DNA of 5,481 bases from CANJJB01 sp964449295 (GTDB taxonomy: Bacteria; Chlamydiota; Chlamydiia; Chlamydiales; Rhabdochlamydiaceae), in the NCBI GenBank assembly GCA_964449295.1, contig CAYUZN010000119.1, positions 1 to 5,481 of the forward strand, in the 5' to 3' direction. A program made the translations under genes and the position numbers. This document shows, one piece after another, positions 1 to 5,466 of this stretch (its first letter is position 1; each line of letters opens with the position of its first letter). The notes beneath the pieces were generated by a model. That model was not told the origin of the DNA. It saw nothing but the letters and a program-made list of their open reading frames with translations, and searched no databases.

Positions 1-1
1 G

Positions 2-337
2 CCAACTGCGATCCAGCAAGGCAAGTATGTCGCAAAAATAATCAAAAAACAAACCCCTAAAGAAAAAAGACCTCCTTTCAAATACTTCGACAAAGGAAGT
101 ATGGCAACTATCGGCAAAGCCAAAGCGATTGCTTGTGTAGGGAAATTTCAATTTACAGGACTCTTTGCTTGGCTCATGTGGTGTTTTATCCACATCGTTT
201 ATCTCATCGGCTTTAGAAATCGCTTAAGTGTGATGCTTGAGTGGTTTTTATTTTATCTGACAGGACAAAGAGGCGCACGTTTGATTTATGGCTCTATCGA
301 TTCACTCTTATCTAAAATATCTCCGCCCAAAAAATAG
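2..337 (+). CDS. ndh: Type II NADH dehydrogenase (NDH-2), C-terminal part, cut by window start
   Basis: Only the last 111 codons are present; the frame is open from base 2 and stops at TAG 335-337. NDH-2 is a single-subunit FAD enzyme on the inner face of the cytoplasmic membrane that passes electrons from NADH to quinone without pumping protons. What is seen: an AIQQGKYVAKII segment (visible residues 3-14), which matches the helix following the last FAD-contact strand, where NDH-2 carries an A-x-Q-Q-G pattern. It is followed by FKYFDKGSMATIG (26-38), the family's F-x-Y-x-D-K-G-x-M-A-T-I-G signature. Next comes an aromatic, amphipathic tail (about 55-100: FAWLMWCFIHI, GFRNR, QRGARLI) typical of the membrane-binding C-terminus. 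The catalytic and nucleotide-binding half lies outside the window. The last 50 bases overlap the start of comEC in another frame, which suggests one transcript. Confidence in the family is high; the organism's exact use of it cannot be judged here. Confidence 0.93.
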   Translation, partial: PTAIQQGKYVAKIIKKQTPKEKRPPFKYFDKGSMATIGKAKAIACVGKFQFTGLFAWLMWCFIHIVYLIGFRNRLSVMLEWFLFYLTGQRGARLIYGSIDSLLSKISPPKK

Positions 338-1793
338 TTCCCAATTCTGGGAAAAGCACCCCGCTTTTCTATATGGGCTTTTTATTTTACTTGGCAGCGC
401 CTCTATTTTAAAGCCGAGCTTCTCCTACTTTTTACCTCTGGGATGGCTCATTTATTCTTCTTATCACACCATCAAATTACTTCTCATTGGAATATCTCTA
501 TTTGCACTAACCTTGATCTACACCAAAACACTCTACACATTTCCTGACATCGGTGACGAAAAAATAGCAGGAGAAGGACTCTTTCATATTGAGAGCATTT
601 CTATCCATGCCTCACCTTTTCAACACTCCTATCTTTTTAAAGGCTCTTTACGTCATTTCAATCAGTGGAAAGATATTCCCTGCAGCTTTCATATCCCTTT
701 AAAAAAACAAAGACCACTGGGAAACTCCGATCTTCTTATTCAAGGACACCTCTTACAAAAAGCAGATAAAAAATATACCTTAAAACTCACCTCTTTCACA
801 CCCGTTCAGAAAAAAAACAATCTGGCTGAATGGCGATTTAAGCAAAAACAAAGATTCACCGAGTGGTTAAAAGCCTCTATCCCAGACAAAGAAGCCTGCA
901 GTTTTTTGACATCGATGTTAACAGGTGATACCGATGATAGAGTACTCAATCTCGAATTTAATAGATTAGGACTGCAACACATTTTAGGAGTCTCTGGCTT
1001 TCAATTTGTGCTCCTTGCCGCCATCGGCAATTTTCTCTTCCGTCTCATCTTACCCTACAAATTGGCAACCGGCTGTCTTATTCTCTCTTTAACTGCTTAT
1101 TTTTTCTTTTTGGGAGATTCTCCCCCTGTTCAAAGAGCTTGGGTATCTGTCACCATTTTCTTAATCGGCATTCTTCTTAACAGACGAACAACTCCTTTGA
1201 ATGCTTTAGGAGCAGGCCTTATGATCGGAGTGCTACACAACCCCTTATCGATTTTAAATATCGGTTTTCAACTCTCATTTTTATGCACACTTGCCATCTT
1301 ACTTCTTTATCCGGTGATAAGAGGTGCCATTAATCCTCTTCTACCTTCCAGGCCCTTTCATGAAATCCTATCTATGACAGGCTGGAATAGGCATGGCTAT
1401 ATCTGTTCGGCTCTCATAAGAGAAACACTTGCCCTTAACCTTGCTGTCCACTCTCTCGCACTCCCCGCTCTTCTCTGTTTATTTGGAAAATTTCCCCTCT
1501 TGAGCCTCTTCTACAACCTCTTTATTCCTTTTGGCGCAACCCTTGTCTTCATAGGCTCTCTCATTGCCATCTTTTTCACAGCCCTAATACCACCTCTAGG
1601 TATTTGGTTACACCATATCAACACCCAACTCACCACCATCCTTCTAGATATCTCAAACAATCCACCCGCCTACCTCGAGTTTTTCATCCGCGCTCCCAAC
1701 TTCCCTCTATGGTTATCCATAACTCTTTTAACTTTAATCACTAGCTACTCACTCACCCACAGTAGAAAAGCAATAGATTTTTTACACACCTAA
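288..1793 (+). CDS. comEC: ComEC/Rec2-family DNA-uptake channel, short form without nuclease domain
   Basis: 501-residue polytopic membrane protein of the ComEC/Rec2 family, which carries single-stranded DNA across the inner membrane during transformation. The C. trachomatis homologue CT339 is known to be needed for DNA uptake. Seen in order: a hydrophobic pair at about 27-50 and 62-80; a soluble beta-rich region at about 92-175 in the position of the family's OB-fold (DUF4131-like) domain; then the competence domain at about 200-490. Signatures there are FLTSMLTGD (206-214), RLGLQHILGVSGF (226-238), SPPVQRAW (278-285) and NPLSILNIGFQLSF (318-331), plus several further membrane helices. The protein ends soon after the last helix (about 471-488), so the C-terminal metallo-beta-lactamase-like domain of classical ComEC (700-800 residues) is absent. 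The usual SGLH signature histidine is a glutamine here (SGFQ). ATG 288 is the only reasonable start: an in-frame TGA lies at 282-284 and no later ATG precedes the first helices. Its nearest SD-like run (AAAGAGG, 267-273) is 14 bases away, so translational coupling to ndh is likely. Confidence 0.92.
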   Translation: MALSIHSYLKYLRPKNSSQFWEKHPAFLYGLFILLGSASILKPSFSYFLPLGWLIYSSYHTIKLLLIGISLFALTLIYTKTLYTFPDIGDEKIAGEGLFHIESISIHASPFQHSYLFKGSLRHFNQWKDIPCSFHIPLKKQRPLGNSDLLIQGHLLQKADKKYTLKLTSFTPVQKKNNLAEWRFKQKQRFTEWLKASIPDKEACSFLTSMLTGDTDDRVLNLEFNRLGLQHILGVSGFQFVLLAAIGNFLFRLILPYKLATGCLILSLTAYFFFLGDSPPVQRAWVSVTIFLIGILLNRRTTPLNALGAGLMIGVLHNPLSILNIGFQLSFLCTLAILLLYPVIRGAINPLLPSRPFHEILSMTGWNRHGYICSALIRETLALNLAVHSLALPALLCLFGKFPLLSLFYNLFIPFGATLVFIGSLIAIFFTALIPPLGIWLHHINTQLTTILLDISNNPPAYLEFFIRAPNFPLWLSITLLTLITSYSLTHSRKAIDFLHT

Positions 1794-1803
1794 ATGGTAT
1801 ACT
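1774..1803 (+). promoter_or_regulatory. Probable promoter of the 1831 gene, overlapping the comEC 3' end
   Basis: An extended -10 element, TGGTATACT (1795-1803; hexamer TATACT 1798-1803), begins just after the comEC TAA. A weak -35-like TAGATT (1774-1779) lies 18 bases upstream. The predicted start of transcription is near 1810, giving a leader of about 20 bases before ATG 1831. The TAGATTTTTTA block at 1774-1784 recurs at nearly the same distance ahead of the paralogue at 2798. Alternative readings exist: TTTACA at 1781 and TATAAA at 1807 are also present but badly spaced (20 bases). No terminator is visible after comEC, so read-through from the ndh-comEC unit is also possible. Confidence 0.5.
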
Positions 1804-1830
1804 TTGTATAAAAAATTGAGCAAGGCTGTC

Positions 1831-2619
1831 ATGGTTTCAATTATTCAAAGATCGATAGTAGATTTTAAAACCCCTTTTCCTTCTACTTTCCTTTCTCCAC
1901 AGGCTAAAAAAATCACAGCTCTTGTTTTGTCAATTTTAGCCATTTTATGTATTTACATTCTTAAAAAATCTTCAAAAAATACAATTGACGATGAAGCCAT
2001 AAAACACGCTCTTGCTATGTGGAAAACAACATATGACTATGCAGGTGTGGAATTAATATTTGAAAATTTACAAGGCACAGAGTTAACCCTAGAAAAAGTG
2101 GCTAACTGTGAGAAATTAAATGTAAAAAATTCCTTACATCTTAAAACAATTAGTAAGCTAGGCGGCATCTCTGAACTGACACTCGATACCTGTGGTGATA
2201 TTCACTTGATAACCGACTGCCCCTCCTTAGAGACACTCATTATTAACACCCAAAAATTTTATCAATTGCCTAAAATAAAGAACTGCCCTAAGTTGACTAA
2301 GCTCGTTCTTAAAAATTTTGAGATGATTCAGAAGTTCTCTTCATACACATGCAATACACTGACGTCTCTTGAACTTTCTAAGTGCACCCTAAGCGATATC
2401 CCCCCTAAGGCACAATTTCCAAATATCAAACAGATTAATATCCAAACCGACAAGACTTTCACTCTTTTGGATTTACAAAGCTCAAACATATTAAGCTATT
2501 CTAAAACAGATGTAGATTTTATTATAAACATACCTAATATGCGGGAGAAGCTAAGAGATTTATATTCATTTTCTTTTAACAATCACATAACCATTACGGT
2601 TGATTTAGTGAAGAACTAG
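1831..2619 (+). CDS. Unrecognised protein: one N-terminal membrane segment plus cysteine-containing LRR-like region (first of two paralogues)
   Basis: 262 residues; I do not recognise a named family. Seen: a hydrophilic N-terminus (1-26), one strong hydrophobic segment (about 27-44, ITALVLSILAILCIYIL) closed by KK, an acidic linker starting TIDDEAIKHAL, and then about 80-205 with leucine-rich-repeat-like units spaced about 20-25 residues apart. Each unit centres on a C-P-x-L-x-x-L pattern (DCPSLETL 129-136, NCPKLTKL 151-158, TLTSLELSKC 176-185), reminiscent of the cysteine-containing LRR subclass. There is no signal-peptidase site or lipobox. The start at ATG 1831 is preferred over TTG 1804. 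It has AAGG (1822-1825) five bases upstream, begins ATGGTTTC exactly like the paralogue, and TTG 1804 lies directly against the -10 hexamer. The gene is visibly more AT-rich than the secretin. Residues about 27-140 and the C-terminal 50 align by eye with the protein at 2798. A bacterial envelope anchor or a secreted host-membrane protein are both possible; function unknown. Confidence 0.82.
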   Translation: MVSIIQRSIVDFKTPFPSTFLSPQAKKITALVLSILAILCIYILKKSSKNTIDDEAIKHALAMWKTTYDYAGVELIFENLQGTELTLEKVANCEKLNVKNSLHLKTISKLGGISELTLDTCGDIHLITDCPSLETLIINTQKFYQLPKIKNCPKLTKLVLKNFEMIQKFSSYTCNTLTSLELSKCTLSDIPPKAQFPNIKQINIQTDKTFTLLDLQSSNILSYSKTDVDFIINIPNMREKLRDLYSFSFNNHITITVDLVKN

Positions 2620-2731
2620 ATATCCCCAACAGCTCATTATTTATAGACAGTTCCTTATCCTCTATCGCTTCCCATAACCATTTTAACATCAACAACTTAT
2701 TATACAGTCCGCATTCAAGCTTCAGACTTTA

Positions 2732-2749
2732 AAAAAATCTAGATTTTTT
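2732..2749. repeat. 18-base perfect palindrome in the spacer between the two paralogues
   Basis: AAAAAATCTAGATTTTTT reads the same on both strands, with its centre between 2740 and 2741. It sits about 113 bases after the stop of the first paralogue and overlaps the putative -35 side of the second. It could be an operator, or a weak bidirectional terminator (A-run, short hairpin, T-run). The GC content is only two pairs, so stem stability is poor. The rest of the 178-base spacer (2620-2731 and 2750-2797) has no gene I can support. Confidence 0.6.
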
Positions 2750-2768
2750 AGATAATTTGATTTAAAAT
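2740..2768 (+). promoter_or_regulatory. Probable promoter of the 2798 gene
   Basis: A weak -35-like TAGATT (2740-2745) lies 17 bases before TAAAAT (2763-2768), a five-of-six match to the -10 consensus. This gives a start near 2775 and a leader of about 23 bases. The same TAGATTTTTTA block (2740-2750) stands ahead of the paralogous gene, 57 bases before its ATG against 58 here. A second TAAAAT at 2777-2782 is a less well-spaced alternative. The -35 half overlaps the palindrome at 2732-2749, which would suit control by a dimeric regulator (inference). Confidence 0.45.
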
Positions 2769-2785
2769 GGGACCTTTAAAATAAA

Positions 2786-2792
2786 AGAGAGA
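2786..2792 (+). promoter_or_regulatory. Ribosome binding site of the 2798 gene
   Basis: The purine run AGAGAGA ends five bases before ATG 2798. It is a plausible, imperfect Shine-Dalgarno sequence and fixes the start codon. No closer in-frame alternative start has a comparable site. Confidence 0.6.
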
Positions 2793-2797
2793 TTAAC

Positions 2798-3757
2798 ATG
2801 GTTTCTTCTGTACAAGGTACCCAAAATAGCCTTCAAAAAATTTTTAACAACCCTGTATCTGCCTTACAAAAGCTAGATAAAAAAGTCGCTTTAGTAGCGC
2901 TCGCCCTTCTTGCCATTTACATAGTTAGACGTGTTGTAGCCTATCTCAATAGCGATGAAAGAATCATACAACAAGCTATTATTGACAAAAATAAACACGA
3001 GTATAAGTTCTATTTAGAACTCGAAAACTTGAAATGTACAACTTTGTCCGCCAAACTGCGAAAGATGCTAGAGCCCTTTAAATCCATATCTTTTAAAAAC
3101 TGCCCAAATCTTGCACAAATTTCAGACCTACCACAGGTAACACATATTATGATTCAAGATTGCGCAAACATGAAAAATATTAAAAATATTTTAAATATGC
3201 AAAAATTAGAAGAGCTGTGTCTTTACAACCAGCCTGAAACAAGTATTTCTAAGACTCCAAAACTCTCTTCCCTTAGAATCACAGAAAGTAAGACTTCTTA
3301 TGCCATCCCTTCATTGAAAGAAGTTCATTTTGAGTCTAGAGAAATTGATGAAAATACATGTCCAAACTTAAATAACTGCCCTAATTTTGAAAAAGTATAT
3401 GTAAATGGCATATCCAACAAAGCCATAGAGACTGTGCTTAAAGTTACAGAAGAATGCAAAAACCTCAAGACTTATGAATTTAACATAGATTGTAATACAG
3501 ATATCAATGCAGTTGACACACAATTTCCTGATGGAAGTATTATTATTTTGACATGTATTTTGACATATGATGATTCTAAGGTAATTTCAAAAACAAAACT
3601 TCCACCTTTTATCTCAAAATTAAACAACACTCATACTCTTAAGGTAAATTACAAATATATACAAAAACTTTTGTCCCTTGATGCGCTAAAACAAGCCAGT
3701 AAAAACAAAGGTTTTACCTTAGTAGACACAGCTAGTTGGAACTTTGAAAAACGTTAA
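2798..3757 (+). CDS. Unrecognised protein: one N-terminal membrane segment plus cysteine-containing LRR-like region (second paralogue)
   Basis: 319 residues, no recognised family. The layout repeats that of the 1831 gene: polar N-terminus beginning MVSSVQ (1-28), a single hydrophobic segment (about 29-47, VALVALALLAIYIV then RR), a linker starting NSDERIIQQAI, then a repeat region with NCPNLAQI (101-108), DCANMKNI (121-128), LEELCLYN (137-144), NCPNFEKV (193-200) and ECKNLKTY (219-226). By eye it aligns with the first protein through the membrane segment, the ENL-x(3)-T-L stretch near residue 76 and the first three repeat units. It aligns again near the end (NNTHTLKVNY here against NNHITITVDL there). 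The middle has diverged, and this copy has about 30 extra C-terminal residues. The charge after the membrane segment (RR) would predict a cytoplasmic C-terminal part in a bacterial membrane. An N-terminal polar region plus one hydrophobic stretch would also fit a type III secretion substrate, but nothing here proves secretion. The stop lies 3 bases from the stop of the opposing secretin gene. Confidence 0.85.
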   Translation: MVSSVQGTQNSLQKIFNNPVSALQKLDKKVALVALALLAIYIVRRVVAYLNSDERIIQQAIIDKNKHEYKFYLELENLKCTTLSAKLRKMLEPFKSISFKNCPNLAQISDLPQVTHIMIQDCANMKNIKNILNMQKLEELCLYNQPETSISKTPKLSSLRITESKTSYAIPSLKEVHFESREIDENTCPNLNNCPNFEKVYVNGISNKAIETVLKVTEECKNLKTYEFNIDCNTDINAVDTQFPDGSIIILTCILTYDDSKVISKTKLPPFISKLNNTHTLKVNYKYIQKLLSLDALKQASKNKGFTLVDTASWNFEKR

Positions 3758-3760
3758 GAC

Positions 3761-5335
3761 CTAATTTTTATCTGCACTGGAGGGTGGTGCAGGAAGCTCG
3801 CTAAACCCTTCTTGGTTTTGAGTGAGTTTTTGATAATCATCCATCGAATGAATGATGTGAGGTCTGACAAAGACAATCACATTTCTTTTTTCACTTCTCT
3901 TCACATCTTTGCTGAAAAGCGCGCCAATCAAAGGCAGGCTTCCAAGACAAGGAACTCCTGTTTTTTGATTTCTCTTAGAGTTGCGAATCATCCCGCTGAG
4001 CACTAAGAAATGTTTATCAGGCACGTGCGCATTCGTCATCATATTGGTTTTGGTTGTTTGAATCCCATTGACTCTTCCTGCTGACATATTCAGATCGTTT
4101 TCGACAGCCTCTGTGATTTCTTCTTTAATCTCGAGCGTGATCACATCTCCTTCACCCAGACGTGGCGTGATGCTGAGTGTCACACCGACATCACGGTATT
4201 CGATATTAGAGGTTGTTTGTTGCCCTGATCCAATTGTCTCAACAAGTGAGCCAGCAAATGGGATATTGTCTCCCACAAAAATGGTCGAATTTTTATTGTC
4301 TTGCGTGATGATTTTTTGATTTAAAACAATCGTCGTATCTTTATCTTGCTGCAGAGCCGTGACAAGAGCGCCTAGTGAGAGAAACGATGTCCCTCTGTGG
4401 AAAATAATATCTCCCACAATACCCATATCAAAGCCTCTTCCCATAGGAATTTGACCAGGACCACTGGGTGTATTTTGAGCATTGATTCCTTTGAAGGCAG
4501 AGGCAAATGACTTATTGCCCGTATCTCTAAAACTGCCCGTCCCAAAGCCAATCGAATCTTTAACTTTACCACCTGCTGCCCACTCAAGCCCAAATTCACT
4601 TGATTTTCTTGAGTCTGTTTCAACCACAAGAACTTCAATAAAAACTTGTCTTAAAGCGACATCTAAACTTTCAATGAGTTTTTTCACACTACCAAGAACT
4701 TCTTTCTCACCAGAACACACAAGAGAATTGGTCGCTTTAAGCCATTGAATCGACTGAATAGCTTGGATATATTTAGCAGATGTCTGCGGTTTTGTTTTTA
4801 AATCACCTGCAATTTTCTTAATCGCCTCTTCAATCTCAGCTCCTGAGTGATACTGTAATTTGTAGACTAAAAACTCAGGATCGATATCAGCAAGCACTGA
4901 AGGCACTTCAGACAGAGAAAGCACCTGCTCTTTAACAACCTCAGGTTTTCTAGCTATCTCCAAAGCACTTTTTTGATCAACAGCTGCCATCTCTTTTGAC
5001 GTCATCCTATGAATGACCAAATACCCTTCCTCTTTAAGAACCCGAAATCCATGGACTTTTAAAATTTGAACAAGAGCTTGAAGCACTTGGCTAGAGCTGA
5101 CAGGTTTACCAGAAGAGAGAGAAATATTAAACCCCAGCTCTTTATCATCAAAAATAAAATTCACATGGGAAATACGACTGACAAAACGAATAAATTCAAT
5201 GACAGGCACTTCTTGAAAACTAATTGTGTGCGCATCTTTTGGATCTATATTTTCATCTGAAAAAAAATCATCTCCCCTTAACGGATTGGAAAATAAACCT
5301 AAAATCAACAGAGTTGTCATCAAAATGTTTTTCAT
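3761..5335 (-). CDS. gspD: Outer-membrane secretin, GspD/PulD family (type II secretion), compact form
   Basis: 524 residues. Secretins assemble into a ring of about 12-15 subunits in the outer membrane, through which folded proteins leave the periplasm. Seen in order: a signal peptide (1 to about 21: MKN, hydrophobic TTLLILGLF, likely cleavage near R20-D22, no lipobox cysteine); an N0/STN-like domain (about 37-110: ISFQEVPVIEFIRFVSRISHVNFIF onward to YLVIHR); a linker; one N1-type ring domain (about 155-226, with a conserved-looking TNSLVCSG and IESLD end); and the secretin barrel domain (about 229-495). The barrel contains VFIEVLVVET (231-240), VGDNIP (354-359), YRDVGVTLSITPRL (380-393) and the hallmark GVPCLGSLPLIGALF (460-474) plus FVRPHII (489-495). 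Typical GspD has N0-N1-N2-N3 and about 650-700 residues, so two ring domains appear to be missing. A type III secretin (SctC) is the main alternative; the ending looks more GspD-like. No other secretion gene is in the window. Start ATG 5335 is supported by the SD site and promoter upstream. Confidence 0.9.
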   Translation of the reverse strand: MKNILMTTLLILGLFSNPLRGDDFFSDENIDPKDAHTISFQEVPVIEFIRFVSRISHVNFIFDDKELGFNISLSSGKPVSSSQVLQALVQILKVHGFRVLKEEGYLVIHRMTSKEMAAVDQKSALEIARKPEVVKEQVLSLSEVPSVLADIDPEFLVYKLQYHSGAEIEEAIKKIAGDLKTKPQTSAKYIQAIQSIQWLKATNSLVCSGEKEVLGSVKKLIESLDVALRQVFIEVLVVETDSRKSSEFGLEWAAGGKVKDSIGFGTGSFRDTGNKSFASAFKGINAQNTPSGPGQIPMGRGFDMGIVGDIIFHRGTSFLSLGALVTALQQDKDTTIVLNQKIITQDNKNSTIFVGDNIPFAGSLVETIGSGQQTTSNIEYRDVGVTLSITPRLGEGDVITLEIKEEITEAVENDLNMSAGRVNGIQTTKTNMMTNAHVPDKHFLVLSGMIRNSKRNQKTGVPCLGSLPLIGALFSKDVKRSEKRNVIVFVRPHIIHSMDDYQKLTQNQEGFSELPAPPSSADKN

Positions 5336-5339
5336 TTGT

Positions 5340-5346
5340 CTCTTCC
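5340..5346 (-). promoter_or_regulatory. Ribosome binding site of the secretin gene
   Basis: On the minus strand GGAAGAG stands four bases before the ATG at 5335-5333 (GGAAGAG-ACAA-ATG). It is a good Shine-Dalgarno match and confirms the chosen start. Confidence 0.75.
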
Positions 5347-5348
5347 AT

Positions 5349-5358
5349 GTAGGCCTAC
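5349..5358. repeat. 10-base palindrome in the GC-rich leader of the secretin gene
   Basis: GTAGGCCTAC is self-complementary and lies within the predicted 5' untranslated leader, just upstream of the SD site. Together with a second GGCC at 5364-5367 it allows a small alternative stem (GGCC, 8-base loop, GGCC). The patch 5349-5370 is strikingly GC-rich within an AT-rich intergenic region. It could be a small leader hairpin or a protein-binding site; neither is proven. Confidence 0.4.
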
Positions 5359-5376
5359 CTTCGGGCCGCCACGAAC

Positions 5377-5382
5377 ATTATA
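5377..5382 (-). promoter_or_regulatory. -10 element of the secretin promoter
   Basis: Read on the minus strand, 5382-5377 is TATAAT, a perfect housekeeping -10 hexamer, preceded by TGCA. It places transcription start near 5370 and leaves a leader of about 35 bases. No good -35 hexamer lies 16-18 bases upstream; that stretch is an A-run on the minus strand (5396-5403), so the promoter may rely on the -10 and an upstream A-tract. Confidence 0.55.
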
Positions 5383-5437
5383 TGCACATCCGTTCTTTTT
5401 TTTGTAGGATTTTTAAAATTGAAACTGAGCAAGCTCT

Positions 5438-5466
5438 ATGAAAATTTTATTTTTTAAAATTTTCAT
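5438..5466. repeat. 29-base perfect inverted repeat (12-base arms, 5-base T loop)
   Basis: The left arm ATGAAAATTTTA (5438-5449) and right arm TAAAATTTTCAT (5455-5466) are exact reverse complements around TTTTT. It lies upstream of the secretin promoter (minus strand). On the minus strand it starts directly after a possible TAA stop (5469-5467), so it might act as a weak AT-rich terminator for a gene beyond the window. It could also be an operator. The single G-C pair per arm makes the stem weak, and chance symmetry in low-complexity AT sequence cannot be excluded. Confidence 0.55.

Noticed and set aside
1804..1830. Earlier TTG start giving a 271-residue version of the first paralogue
   Set aside because: TTG 1804 directly follows the -10 hexamer and would not be in the transcript from that promoter. 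ATG 1831 has an AAGG site, and the paralogue starts with the same MVS.
2594..2689. Minus-strand 31-codon frame starting MLKWLWEAIEDKEL
   Set aside because: No convincing ribosome site or promoter, it overlaps the end of the first paralogue, and it is too short to trust without homologues.
3772..3792. Hairpin CTGCAC/GTGCAG as a terminator
   Set aside because: A 6-base stem with a 9-base loop inside coding sequence and no uninterrupted T-run after it on either strand.
4372..4638. Minus-strand 88-codon frame within the secretin
   Set aside because: It is a shifted frame inside the secretin coding sequence. The secretin frame is continuous and conserved there, so this is not a separate gene or a frameshift.
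3812..4748. Plus-strand open frames at 3812-4006, 4068-4319 and 4482-4748
   Set aside because: They are antisense to the clear secretin reading frame and have no family features.
5066..5441. Plus-strand frames at 5066-5260 and 5226-5441
   Set aside because: They run antisense across the secretin signal peptide, N0 region and leader and show no protein family features.
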